From contig CALOCY010000004.1 of NCBI GenBank assembly GCA_942491975.1, forward strand, positions 1,798,001 through 1,862,000: 64,000 nucleotides of DNA. The letters run 5' to 3'. The first letter of the stretch is position 1, and each line of letters begins with the position of its first letter. Positions 1 through 8,992 of this stretch are shown here, in pieces. The notes under the pieces were generated by a model. It was given only the letters and a program-made list of their open reading frames with translations, ran no database searches and was not told the DNA's origin. Source of the stretch: CALOCY01 sp942491975. GTDB taxonomy: Bacteria > Bacteroidota > Bacteroidia > Bacteroidales > Prolixibacteraceae. A program made the translations under genes and the position numbers.

Positions 1-453
1 CCGGTTTTCAATATCAATGGTATAAACGGTTTCAATCACATCTTTGGCTTCGGCACCGTAAGCCCCAATATTTTGCACAGGGGCTGCCCCTGTCTTTCCC
101 GGTATCAGCGACAGGTTTTCAACGCCTCCCCATCCGTTGTTTACACAATGTGCCACAAAATCATCCCACTCCACACCAGCCCCGGCTTCTACCAGTACAT
201 AATCAGGCTGCTCTTCCAGCACACGAATACCCGGGATATTGGGATGCAACACCAACCCCTTAAAATCTTTTGTAAACAGATAGTTGCTCCCCCCTCCCAG
301 TACAATCCGGGGCAATGCATCAAATGAGCTGTTTTCTTCCATAAAATCGAGCAAATCCTGCGATTCGGTAAACTCGAAAAAGAAATCAGCATGAGCCTCT
401 ACCCCAAACGAATTGTAGGGTTTCAATGAAAAAAATTCCAGAAATCGGATCAT
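1..453 (-). CDS. murB: UDP-N-acetylmuramate dehydrogenase, N-terminal part (cut by window edge)
   Basis: This is the first 151 codons of MurB, which reduces UDP-GlcNAc-enolpyruvate to UDP-MurNAc with NADPH in cytoplasmic peptidoglycan precursor synthesis. The translation starts MIRFLEFFSLKPYNSFGVEA and shows the FAD-binding GGGSN motif at residues 53-57 and the family signature GAAPVQNIGAYG at about 122-133. The reading frame is open to the window edge, so the substrate-binding and C-terminal domains lie outside. The ATG at 453 was chosen because the typical N-terminal NT-FG region follows at once and a TATCTTTG promoter element sits 17 bp upstream. It is divergent from the glycosyltransferase gene. 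The identification is firm. Confidence 0.95.
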   Translation of the reverse strand, partial: MIRFLEFFSLKPYNSFGVEAHADFFFEFTESQDLLDFMEENSSFDALPRIVLGGGSNYLFTKDFKGLVLHPNIPGIRVLEEQPDYVLVEAGAGVEWDDFVAHCVNNGWGGVENLSLIPGKTGAAPVQNIGAYGAEAKDVIETVYTIDIENR

Positions 454-469
454 TGTTCCTCTTTTTCTT

Positions 470-477
470 CAAAGATA
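470..477 (-). promoter_or_regulatory. Putative -7 promoter element for murB
   Basis: The minus strand reads TATCTTTG, an exact match to the Bacteroidota -7 consensus TAnnTTTG, 17 bp before the murB start codon. No convincing -33 TTTG at the usual 19-21 bp spacing was seen. Confidence 0.5.
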
Positions 478-532
478 TAACCCATTTCCCGAACTCACTA
501 CTGTATCAAACAATAATCTCTGGCTAAAAACG

Positions 533-540
533 TATATTTG
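533..540 (+). promoter_or_regulatory. Putative -7 promoter element for the glycosyltransferase gene
   Basis: TATATTTG matches TAnnTTTG, about 63 bp before the TTG start of the glycosyltransferase. With the murB element it makes a divergent promoter pair in the 454-602 gap. Confidence 0.45.
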
Positions 541-602
541 TTCATACGGGATCATTGGATTTTTAGATTACAAGACAACCAGATGCTCAAAAAACAAGTT
601 TT

Positions 603-1730
603 TTGAAATCAACTACAAAACATATCCACCTGGCAGTTACCAACGATTTGGTATCCGATAACCGGGTACACCGGATTGCAACCACCCTCTCCGAAATGGG
701 ATTTGCGGTGACCCTGACCGGTCGCCGGTTGCCCCATAGCCCTTTGCTTTCCAACAGAAACTACAACACCCGGCGCATGCAACTTCTTTTTCGAAAAGGG
801 ATGCTTTTTTATGCCGAATACAATATCCGGCTTTTTCTATACCTGCTTTTTTCACGCTATGACATTATCGTGGCCAACGACCTTGATACCTTACCGGCCT
901 GTGCATTAGCAGCCTCGTTGAAACGAAAACTGTTGATTTACGACAGCCACGAATATTTTACCGAAGTACCCGAGCTTGTCCACCGTCCACGTGTAAAACA
1001 CTTTTGGGAGCGATTGGAACGATTTTTTATCCGAAAGGTTGATGCGGCATACACGGTGTGTGCATCTATTGCTGCTATTTATCGAAAAAAATACGAAATC
1101 CCTTTTCAGGTGGTGCGCAACCTTCCTGCATTGAATAGCACAAGCCCCAAACAATCTTTTCTATTGAATATTCCTGCCAACAATAAAAAGATCGTGCTCT
1201 ATCAGGGCGCACTCAACATTGGCCGGGGATTGGAGAAGATGATCAACGCGATGAAATTCATGCCCGATGCAGTGCTGATTATTGCCGGTGATGGAGATCT
1301 CAGGGAACAACTACATCAACTTGTAAATGATAAGCAATTGAGTGATCGTGTTCATTTTACCGGCCGTTTGCCATTGGAACAGCTTGCCTCGTTAACCAAA
1401 ATGGCACATCTGGGGCTCTCGCTCGAAGAAGACCTCGGCCTGAACTACCGTTATGCCCTGCCTAATAAACTTTTTGACTATATCAGCTCCGAGATCCCTG
1501 TTTTGTGTTCCAGCCTTCCGGAGATGAAAAAGATTGTGGACGATTACCGGATTGGCTGCACCATTTCACCGGATAGTACAACTGAAGAACTCGCCAAAAA
1601 AATTTCGGAGATGCTCAACGATGCGGTCAATCAGCCCACTTGGAAAAAAAATCTGCAAAAAGCAGCAAAAGAGTTGACCTGGGAACAGGAATCGAAGGTG
1701 ATCGAAACCATTTATCGTGTATATTTGTAA
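603..1730 (+). CDS. Glycosyltransferase, GT4-like
   Basis: This 375-residue protein has the two-Rossmann-fold (GT-B) layout of family-4 glycosyltransferases, which move sugars from nucleotide donors to lipid, polysaccharide or protein acceptors at the inner membrane. The N-terminal half contains DIIVANDLDTLPA and IYDSHEYFTEVPEL, typical of Bacteroidota GT4 proteins. The C-terminal half has the donor-site region LYQGALNIGRGLEKMI, VLIIAGDGDL and a GLSLEEDLGLNYRYALPNK segment where the EX7E motif is expected. The donor and acceptor are unknown. The only in-frame start near the expected N-terminus is a TTG at 603, just after a run of six T. An out-of-frame ATG at 583 enters this frame if one T is added (see findings). 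The GH92 gene follows 27 bp downstream. Confidence 0.85.
   Translation: MKSTTKHIHLAVTNDLVSDNRVHRIATTLSEMGFAVTLTGRRLPHSPLLSNRNYNTRRMQLLFRKGMLFYAEYNIRLFLYLLFSRYDIIVANDLDTLPACALAASLKRKLLIYDSHEYFTEVPELVHRPRVKHFWERLERFFIRKVDAAYTVCASIAAIYRKKYEIPFQVVRNLPALNSTSPKQSFLLNIPANNKKIVLYQGALNIGRGLEKMINAMKFMPDAVLIIAGDGDLREQLHQLVNDKQLSDRVHFTGRLPLEQLASLTKMAHLGLSLEEDLGLNYRYALPNKLFDYISSEIPVLCSSLPEMKKIVDDYRIGCTISPDSTTEELAKKISEMLNDAVNQPTWKKNLQKAAKELTWEQESKVIETIYRVYL
1720..1727 (+). promoter_or_regulatory. Putative -7 promoter element for the GH92 gene
   Basis: TATATTTG matches TAnnTTTG and overlaps the last codons of the glycosyltransferase gene, 30 bp before the GH92 ATG. The mannosidase gene may therefore be transcribed alone as well as by read-through. 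Confidence 0.4.
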
Positions 1731-1757
1731 GACCACAAACACACAAACCATATTATT

Positions 1758-3965
1758 ATGAAGAAAATTTTACTGGCAACATTCATGGCCTCTATGCTAT
1801 GGAGTTGCACCCCTAAAACTGAACCAGAAAACCTTACACAGTTTGTTAACCCGTTTATCGGTACCGCCTATCACGGACATACCTACCCCGGGGCAGCCGT
1901 TCCTTTTGGCATGATACAATTAAGTCCTGACAATGGAACAGCAGGTTGGGACTGGTGCTCGGGCTACCACTACTCCGATAGCCTGATTGCCGGTTTTAGT
2001 CATACCCACCTTAGCGGGACAGGAATTGGCGACCTGGCCGATATATCGGTAATGCCTACAAACAAAGCCATTGATGGCGAAAATTTTAAAGAAGAACAAT
2101 CGTTTACCGATTTTTACCGCAGTCGGTTTTCCCACAACAACGAAAAAGCCACACCCGGCTATTACGAAGTGCTGCTTGACGATGATAACATCAAAGCTGA
2201 ACTTACCGTTACCCAACGTGTAGGATTTCATCGTTACACCTTCAATAACCCCAACAACAAATCCATCATCTTCGATTTGGGTTTTCATATCAACTGGGAT
2301 CATCCGCAGGAGACTTATTTCAAAGTAGTGAAGGACGACCTGGTTGTCGGCTACCGTTTTTCGAAGGGGTGGGCTGAACATCAAAAAGTATTCTTTGCTG
2401 CCCGGTTTTCACAGCCATTCAGCAAATTTGAAGCCTTTTTAGGTGAAAGGACAGCCGATGAAGTAAAAGGACAATATACCAAAGGGGTGTTTTCATTTGA
2501 TGATGCCGTAACAGCTCCCGTTATGCTAAAAGTAGCCATCTCTTCGGCAGGCATTGACGGGGCCCTTAAAAATCTTGAAGCTGACAATAACAAATGGAAT
2601 TTCGACAAGGTGGTTAAACTGGCCGATCAAACGTGGGAAAAGGAACTGGGAAAAATAGAGGTAACCACGCCGGATAAAAACCTGAAGACCATCTTTTATA
2701 CCGCATTGTACCATTCATTCCTTGCCCCTTACACTTTTTCCGATGTAGACGGTGCCTTTAAAGGCTACAATCATCAACCACGTAAAGCGGAAGGGTACAC
2801 CAAATACACTGTGCTTTCGTTGTGGGACACTTTCCGCGCACTGAAACCGCTCTACACTATTGTTAACCCTCAGCTCACCAACAATATTGTGAAGTCAATG
2901 CTGGACCAGTATGATCAAACCGGATTGTTGCCTGTTTGGGAACTCACCGGCAATGAAACCAACTGTATGATTGGTTATAACGCCATTCCGGTAGTGGCCG
3001 ATGCCATTTTGAAAGGGATTGGTGATTTCGACCGCGAAAAAGCGTTCGATGCCATGAAGGCCAGCTCGGTAACTGACATCGCAGGTGTCGACGACTACAT
3101 GCAGTACGGTTATATCCCATCCGACAAAGAGAATGAATCGGCATCAAAAACCCTGGAGTATGCTTACGATGACTGGTGTATTGCACAGGTAGCAAGATTC
3201 CTGGGAAAAGAAGAGGAGTACCAAACGTATATGAAGCGTTCGCAAAGCTACCGTCAGCTTTTTGATAAGGAGATAAAATTTATCCGGGGAAGATTATCTG
3301 ATGGAGAGTGGGCCACACCTTTTGATCCGAAATTTTCGCGTCACCGCAACGACTATTTTACCGAAGGAAACTCGTGGCAATGGACATGGTTTGTACCCCA
3401 CGATGTAGAAGGATTGATTGAATTGATGGGAGGCAAAGAGGCTTTCGTGATCAAACTGGATCAACTGTTTAACGAAGATTCTGAGATCAAAGGCGAGCAT
3501 GCCTCTTCTGATATATCGGGGTTGATCGGGCAATATGCACACGGCAATGAACCGAGTCACCATATTGCTTATTTGTACAATATAGCCGGGAAGCCGTGGA
3601 AAACGCAGGAATATGTCAATCAAATATTGACCACGCTTTACACCACTGCAACCGATGGATTATGTGGCAATGAGGATTGCGGGCAAATGTCCGCCTGGTA
3701 TGCATTTAGCGCCCTAGGATTTTACCCGATGAACGCAACAGATGGGAAGTACCAGTTTGGTTCACCCAAATTTGAAAAAGCAGAGATTCAGCTTTCTAAC
3801 GGAAAGATTTTTACCGTAACTGCCGAAAATGTTTCAGCAGAAAATTTTTACATCCGGAAAGTAATGCTTAATGGCCAACCTCTTGATCGTACTTATATCA
3901 CTCATCAGGAAATAATGAACGGGGGGCATCTGAAGTTTGTGATGAGGAATCAGCCTGTAAAGTAA
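1758..3965 (+). CDS. GH92 family exo-alpha-mannosidase, lipoprotein
   Basis: This 735-residue protein is a glycoside hydrolase family 92 enzyme, a calcium-dependent exo-acting alpha-mannosidase (most characterised members cut alpha-1,2 links of N-glycan or yeast mannans). The N-terminus is a lipoprotein signal with lipobox MLWSC (Cys17), so the enzyme is probably anchored in an envelope membrane. Family marks are FVNPFIGTAYHGHTYPGAAV near residue 30, FSHTHLSGTGIGD near 80, SLWDTFRALKPL in the middle, GNEPSHHIAYLY, and the catalytic-region motif GNEDCGQMSAWYAFSALGFY near residue 640. Length is normal for the family. A perfect hairpin terminator follows. The linkage cut cannot be told from sequence. 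Confidence 0.95.
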   Translation: MKKILLATFMASMLWSCTPKTEPENLTQFVNPFIGTAYHGHTYPGAAVPFGMIQLSPDNGTAGWDWCSGYHYSDSLIAGFSHTHLSGTGIGDLADISVMPTNKAIDGENFKEEQSFTDFYRSRFSHNNEKATPGYYEVLLDDDNIKAELTVTQRVGFHRYTFNNPNNKSIIFDLGFHINWDHPQETYFKVVKDDLVVGYRFSKGWAEHQKVFFAARFSQPFSKFEAFLGERTADEVKGQYTKGVFSFDDAVTAPVMLKVAISSAGIDGALKNLEADNNKWNFDKVVKLADQTWEKELGKIEVTTPDKNLKTIFYTALYHSFLAPYTFSDVDGAFKGYNHQPRKAEGYTKYTVLSLWDTFRALKPLYTIVNPQLTNNIVKSMLDQYDQTGLLPVWELTGNETNCMIGYNAIPVVADAILKGIGDFDREKAFDAMKASSVTDIAGVDDYMQYGYIPSDKENESASKTLEYAYDDWCIAQVARFLGKEEEYQTYMKRSQSYRQLFDKEIKFIRGRLSDGEWATPFDPKFSRHRNDYFTEGNSWQWTWFVPHDVEGLIELMGGKEAFVIKLDQLFNEDSEIKGEHASSDISGLIGQYAHGNEPSHHIAYLYNIAGKPWKTQEYVNQILTTLYTTATDGLCGNEDCGQMSAWYAFSALGFYPMNATDGKYQFGSPKFEKAEIQLSNGKIFTVTAENVSAENFYIRKVMLNGQPLDRTYITHQEIMNGGHLKFVMRNQPVK

Positions 3966-3978
3966 ATTATTATTAACA

Positions 3979-4013
3979 TACCCGGCCAAGGTTTTTGAAA
4001 CCTTGGCCGGGTA
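3979..4013. terminator. Bidirectional hairpin between convergent genes
   Basis: A perfect 16-bp stem (TACCCGGCCAAGGTTT and its complement) with a 3-nt TTG loop lies between the GH92 gene and the convergent DUF5916 gene. It has no long T-tract, but position and stem strength suit a two-way terminator. Confidence 0.75.
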
Positions 4014-4042
4014 TTGTAGTTCATATTCGATATTGACAACCT

Positions 4043-6670
4043 TTACCTTCCCAGCCTGTACGAAAATTTCAACAGGAAAATATCATGCGGATGTGCATCA
4101 AACAACCTGCCCATATCACGGTTAAAGTCAAAATTCCCATCAGTTACCGATGTTTGCCTGTTTTGTGACCACACCAGGTAAAATGTTGATCCCGGCCGGT
4201 ATTCCCAACGCACCACCAAATTCGACAGGAACTCTTTTACATTGAAATCGGGTTTATCAAACTGATAATCTTCTGTACCATCGTTGTTTTCATCAATAAC
4301 ATATACTTCATCAGTAGTATTGTATGTGATCTGATTATCATTGTACAACTGAAACCGGTCAATATAATGTTCAGCCTTACTATCGGTAATGTATTTAAAG
4401 TCCTTATACTCTCCTGAAGCAACAAACGGTTGTCCCCAGTACTGGATAGAGAGTTCAGGTGTAATATTATAATTCATTCTGAATGAGACACTTATGGTTT
4501 TTCGGGCAATGCTCCCAAAAACATATTTTGTACCGTCATTGTAATCTTCCTGGGTAACGTATTGTAATTCCGAATCATTTGTGCTTATTCTTGGTTCCAA
4601 TGATAATTTAAGGCTTTTAATCGGACAATAACTGACCCTGAACCTGTAGGAGTCATTTTTTCGATAGCTTTTCACCCGGCTTCTTCCCCTGTTAAAATTA
4701 ACCCTGAATTGCAGCTTTTTTTGTCCGTTGGTATTTATCGATCCCCATGAACTCCATGAACCGGGAACAATAAATCCTTCTCCTCCCCGTAACATCGAGT
4801 TGCTTTGTCCTTCCCCGTTATAATTAATACCAAAGCTTACCCGCCAATAGTTTTTCAACTGAAAATGGCTATTCATATTCCCGCCGGGGCCAAGTTTATT
4901 TCCTCCAAAATCCCACTCACTCCACTGATTAAAATTAATCCCTGCATTCCGAAAGATAAAGAACGGCTCATAAAAGCGATACCCCAGCCATAATACCTGA
5001 AAAATAATGTCTGCCTGACGCATATAGCCAATATCATTCAATTCCAGGCCCGGTGATTTCCATGCCACTGCAGACATAAACCTAAATTTTCCGGCTGATT
5101 CTCCCAATACCAGTTTTCCCCCATGTCCCCACAGTTCCGTACGGGACGGATCATATTTCAAGTGCGATGCATCAGGCCGCTGAAAATTGTGTATCCACGA
5201 CTTCTGTGTATTCTGAATTGCCGCTGTATCTCCTGCCACACGACTGAAATATGTATTTACGCTTATCTCCCATGATTTATCTTTCCATTTATGGCTAAAA
5301 TCCACTCCACCGGAATAGGCCGACCGGTGCAAAAAATTCAGGTCATCTTCATTAATATTGCGGTTGACAGCTGTAAACATCCCCCCTAAAAGTGTATTTG
5401 CACCGTCAAAATCTTTTTGTACACGCCCGACAAAATAGTTGGTAAATGGTTCTACAACCTCTTTTCGGGATTCTTCCCCTCCCTTAATCTTAGCCTTCTC
5501 TTCAGTAGTCATACTCTCCATAATGCCCAACGACCAACCACTACGTGTTTTTCCGGTCATTTTTGCTGCACCTATAATATTGATAAAATCAGGCATGTCG
5601 ATATATTCATTATCATCTAAATCAGGATAATGATGCGGGCTTCTGCCAATCCTTCTTGAGTAGAATAACCCTTCATCCCCCAAATCACCATCACCAAACA
5701 TCAATGGGAAGTTGAAAATATTTTTCCCTTCAATAAAAAACGGGCGTTTTTCCTGAAAAAAGGTTTCGTGCGTAGAGAGATTTACCTCTGACGGATCAGC
5801 CTCAACCTGTCCAAAATCAGGATTAATGGTAAAATCAAGCATTAAATTATTGGTCATCCCCACTTTACCATCAATACCTATATTAAACCTACTGTCCCGC
5901 CCTTTCGATCGAAACGGGTTATCAGCATCTTTCTCAAACCGGTCAGTACGTGCTACTACATATGGCATGATGCTTAACGGCTTTTGAGGTTCTATATTTT
6001 CAATACCGTTTAGTTTTCCATATTGTGAAACCCATCCGTTTATTGTTTTAGACATAGGCTGCCAAAGTATTTCTTCATCTGAACGAAATAACAACCGCAT
6101 CACCTGAAATCCCCACTCCTGCGTCTCTGATTTTTCAAAACGCAATTGTGTAAACGGGATTTTCATCTCAGCGTACCATCCATTAGCATCTTTCTTTGTC
6201 TTTACCCACCAAATCGGATCCCACGTATTGTCTGCATTATCACCATCATTACTTACTATAACATCGTCTTTCACCCCGCCGGCAGTCACGTTAAATATAA
6301 ATGCAGTGCGGTGATCTCCATACGTATCAAAATGTACACCTACCATGTCCCCATCAATATCATCCCTGCGTGTCAAACGTTGAACAATGCTTTCTGCATC
6401 CGTATCGTATGCCTTTATTCCCACATAAATAAAATTGTCGTCATAGAGTATCGCAAATGTTGTTTTTTGTGAAGGAACCTCATTTTCAACAGGCCGGTAC
6501 TGTGTAAATTTTTTCTCCCATGTAACTGTTTTCCAAATCAGTTCATTAAATACCCCATCTATAATGATTTCCTGTCCATCTGTTTTTTTTGCAAAAGCTT
6601 TTCTTTTATCAATTTTTGCAAAAACGTTAATCGCACATAACATCAATGACAGTACAAGCAATTTTTTCAT
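4043..6670 (-). CDS. DUF5916 protein with CBM9-like N-terminal domain
   Basis: This 875-residue exported protein has a signal peptide ending near residue 18 (MKKLLVLSLMLCAINVFA). Residues of about 30-220 form a carbohydrate-binding module family 9-like domain (EIIIDGVFNELIWK, followed by DDDIDGDMVGVHFDTYGDHR-like motifs). The rest matches DUF5916, with QVEADPSEVNLSTHETFFQE followed by KRPFFIEGKNIF, and many alternating beta strands ending in FLLKFSYRLGR. The C-terminal part therefore looks like an outer-membrane beta-barrel. Such proteins are common and uncharacterised in Bacteroidota. A role in binding glycans or other ligands is only suggested by the CBM9-like part and the GH92 gene nearby. 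The upstream 416 bp separate it from the divergent helicase gene. Confidence 0.85.
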   Translation of the reverse strand: MKKLLVLSLMLCAINVFAKIDKRKAFAKKTDGQEIIIDGVFNELIWKTVTWEKKFTQYRPVENEVPSQKTTFAILYDDNFIYVGIKAYDTDAESIVQRLTRRDDIDGDMVGVHFDTYGDHRTAFIFNVTAGGVKDDVIVSNDGDNADNTWDPIWWVKTKKDANGWYAEMKIPFTQLRFEKSETQEWGFQVMRLLFRSDEEILWQPMSKTINGWVSQYGKLNGIENIEPQKPLSIMPYVVARTDRFEKDADNPFRSKGRDSRFNIGIDGKVGMTNNLMLDFTINPDFGQVEADPSEVNLSTHETFFQEKRPFFIEGKNIFNFPLMFGDGDLGDEGLFYSRRIGRSPHHYPDLDDNEYIDMPDFINIIGAAKMTGKTRSGWSLGIMESMTTEEKAKIKGGEESRKEVVEPFTNYFVGRVQKDFDGANTLLGGMFTAVNRNINEDDLNFLHRSAYSGGVDFSHKWKDKSWEISVNTYFSRVAGDTAAIQNTQKSWIHNFQRPDASHLKYDPSRTELWGHGGKLVLGESAGKFRFMSAVAWKSPGLELNDIGYMRQADIIFQVLWLGYRFYEPFFIFRNAGINFNQWSEWDFGGNKLGPGGNMNSHFQLKNYWRVSFGINYNGEGQSNSMLRGGEGFIVPGSWSSWGSINTNGQKKLQFRVNFNRGRSRVKSYRKNDSYRFRVSYCPIKSLKLSLEPRISTNDSELQYVTQEDYNDGTKYVFGSIARKTISVSFRMNYNITPELSIQYWGQPFVASGEYKDFKYITDSKAEHYIDRFQLYNDNQITYNTTDEVYVIDENNDGTEDYQFDKPDFNVKEFLSNLVVRWEYRPGSTFYLVWSQNRQTSVTDGNFDFNRDMGRLFDAHPHDIFLLKFSYRLGR

Positions 6671-7110
6671 TCGTTTAAAATTTTTGTCGTGATAAGATTA
6701 TCAAGTATTTTTCTGAATCCCAAGAAATCAGGAGAACGGCTTCCATTCGTTCTCTCAGGATTGAATCCTCATCTGCATAAGACACATTAACACTTTTTTC
6801 GTTACATGAGAGCGCTAAATTATTCATTTTCCATCAATGAATATTGATAAATATGCGTGTTAACATGCCCTTAACATAACAGGCTCCCACCACTACTCCT
6901 AATTTGCTCTAAATGAGGATTTTTATTTCAAAATAGTTTCTATTAAAAGGAAAGTATTCCAAATTTTAACCTACCTTTGCGCCCGCATTTAGGACTACCG
7001 AAACCTGAAACCGATCTATCGTTCGGATAATCAGAGACCTGAACACACATGAACAACTATTAACCTCCTGGCATAAATTCGGTATTATGCTATGGATAAA
7101 ATGTAGCAAG
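6671..7110. other. Divergent intergenic region between DUF5916 and helicase genes
   Basis: About 440 bp without a gene. It holds an inverted repeat GAGAACG/CGTTCTC (6732-6738 and 6748-6754) on the DUF5916 side, a short palindrome ATCAAT-gaat-ATTGAT at 6833-6848, and the helicase -7 element at 6972-6979. The helicase leader would be about 130 nt long. I recognise no riboswitch. Confidence 0.5.
6972..6979 (+). promoter_or_regulatory. Putative -7 promoter element for the DEAD-box helicase gene
   Basis: TACCTTTG matches TAnnTTTG exactly. It implies a leader of roughly 130 nt before the start at 7111. Long leaders are known for cold-regulated DEAD-box helicase genes in other bacteria; such regulation here is inference. 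Confidence 0.5.
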
Positions 7111-8826
7111 ATGATTAGTTTTGATGAGATAGGATTAAATTCAAAGATATTACAAGCCATACAAGAGATGGGGTTTCAGCACCCTACCCCCATACAGGAA
7201 AAAACCATTCCTGTACTATTAGAATCCAATGACGATATTGTTGCGCTGGCACAAACCGGAACAGGAAAAACTGCCGCATTCGGACTTCCGTTGATACAGC
7301 TTGTCGATACCGGCAACAAAAACGTACAGGCACTAATCCTTTGTCCTACCCGGGAGTTATGCGTACAGATTACCCGAGACCTCATCAATTATGCAAAGCA
7401 TAGCAAAGAATTTCGGATAACACCCGTTTACGGAGGGGCCAATATTGTTCCCCAGCTGGAGGCACTCAAAAAAGGCACCCATATTGTAGTTGGCACTCCC
7501 GGACGCGTACAGGATTTGATAAAACGTAAAGCACTAAAAATAGGAAGCCTGCGATGGATGGTGCTGGACGAAGCTGATGAGATGTTAACAATGGGGTTCA
7601 AAGACGAACTCGATTTTATCCTTTCCAAGACCCCACCTGAACGACAAACACTTCTTTTTTCGGCAACCATGCCCAATGATATTGCCCGAATTGCAAAAAA
7701 ATACATGCAAACACCGGTGGAGATAACAGCAGGGAAAAAAAATGTAGGTGCAGAAAACGTTAAGCACATCTATTACATGGTTCATGCGCGTGACCGCTAT
7801 ATCGCACTCAAACGTATTGCCGATATCAACCCCAATATCTATGGAATTGTATTTTGCCGCACACGTAAAGAGTGTAAAGAAGTAGCGGATAAACTTATGG
7901 CTGACGGATACAATGCCGACGCATTGCATGGTGATTTAAGCCAGCCTCAGCGTGATCAGGTAATGAACCGTTTCAGGCAAAAGCTTCTCCAAATACTTGT
8001 TGCAACCGATGTGGCTGCGCGGGGCCTTGATGTAAATAACCTTAGTCATGTCATAAATTATAATCTTCCTGATGACCCGGAGGCGTACATCCACCGTAGT
8101 GGACGAACCGGAAGGGCAGGCAAAAGCGGCATCTCAATCTCTGTTATCCATACGAAAGAGATGTCGAAAATGAGGGCAATTGAAAAGATATTGAAAAAGA
8201 AATTTGAGCAGGCACCGGTTCCCAGTGGTGATGAAATATGCGAAAAGCAGCTGTTCCACCTGATTGAACGCATGGAACAGGTAGAGGTCGATGATTCCCG
8301 GATCGGGAAATTTCTCCCTTCAATCTATTCAAAACTCGAATCACTCAGCCGCGAAGAGTTAATCATGCGTTTTGTGTCGGTTGAGTTTAATCGCTTTTTA
8401 TCATACTACAAAAATGCCCCCGACATCAATGCCAAGGTTTCAAAACGCGACGAGCAACGTTTCAATCAGGACATTGCTTTTACACGTATCCAGGTCAATG
8501 CCGGGAAAAAATACGGCTTAGATACACCAATGCTATTGACCCTTATCAATCAGCACATGCGTACCAAGGTAGAGATTGGGAAAATTGATGTCCAACGAAA
8601 GTTTTCATTTTTTGATGTTGATAAACGTTATGAGAAAGAGATACTGAAAGCATTTAAAAATGCCAATATTGATGGATTCCCTCTTAAATTAAAAGTTGTA
8701 ACAGAGTCATATCAACAAAGAGGTTCAGGACCAAGGGGAAATTCACGACCCCGAAAGGACTCCCGTCCTCAAAGGGATTCGCGTTCTCAGAAAGACTCAC
8801 GTTCATATAAAAAGAACAGAAGATAG
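7111..8826 (+). CDS. DEAD-box ATP-dependent RNA helicase with DbpA-type C-terminal domain
   Basis: This is a 571-residue RNA helicase of the DeaD/CsdA-like group, which remodels RNA in ribosome assembly and RNA decay. From the N-terminus it has the Q motif (FQHPTPIQEKTIP), Walker A AQTGTGKTAAF, DEAD box (VLDEADEML), SAT motif, and the helicase-C block ending YIHRSGRTGRAGKSG. After about residue 470 comes a DbpA-type RNA-binding domain (FTRIQVNAGKKYGLDTPMLL), followed by a basic, Ser/Arg-rich tail (about 35 residues) with repeated RDSR/KDSR units. An ATG at 7087 would add eight residues, but MISFDEIGLNSK fits the family start better. The gene is monocistronic, with a hairpin downstream. Confidence 0.92.
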   Translation: MISFDEIGLNSKILQAIQEMGFQHPTPIQEKTIPVLLESNDDIVALAQTGTGKTAAFGLPLIQLVDTGNKNVQALILCPTRELCVQITRDLINYAKHSKEFRITPVYGGANIVPQLEALKKGTHIVVGTPGRVQDLIKRKALKIGSLRWMVLDEADEMLTMGFKDELDFILSKTPPERQTLLFSATMPNDIARIAKKYMQTPVEITAGKKNVGAENVKHIYYMVHARDRYIALKRIADINPNIYGIVFCRTRKECKEVADKLMADGYNADALHGDLSQPQRDQVMNRFRQKLLQILVATDVAARGLDVNNLSHVINYNLPDDPEAYIHRSGRTGRAGKSGISISVIHTKEMSKMRAIEKILKKKFEQAPVPSGDEICEKQLFHLIERMEQVEVDDSRIGKFLPSIYSKLESLSREELIMRFVSVEFNRFLSYYKNAPDINAKVSKRDEQRFNQDIAFTRIQVNAGKKYGLDTPMLLTLINQHMRTKVEIGKIDVQRKFSFFDVDKRYEKEILKAFKNANIDGFPLKLKVVTESYQQRGSGPRGNSRPRKDSRPQRDSRSQKDSRSYKKNRR

Positions 8827-8869
8827 TTGTGGCCTCCTGCCAAGCAGGATGTTAAAAGAATACCGGCTA

Positions 8870-8898
8870 AAAGCTGCTTCGTATACCGGAGCAGCTTT
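8870..8898 (+). terminator. Rho-independent terminator after the helicase gene
   Basis: A 9-bp perfect stem AAAGCTGCT/AGCAGCTTT with an 11-nt loop is followed by T-rich sequence, 44 bp after the helicase stop. A second small hairpin CCTGC/GCAGG precedes it near 8836-8847. Confidence 0.75.
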
Positions 8899-8992
8899 CT
8901 TTATAAACTTTTTTTACCCATTATTGTATTATCAATAGATGACTTTACTTCCGTTTCGAGAAAAGTAGTCATACAAGTATAAATAGTGTGTC

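Noticed and set aside
73..327. Plus-strand open frame of 84 codons
   Set aside because: It lies fully on the opposite strand of murB, which has clear family motifs; the peptide has no known features.
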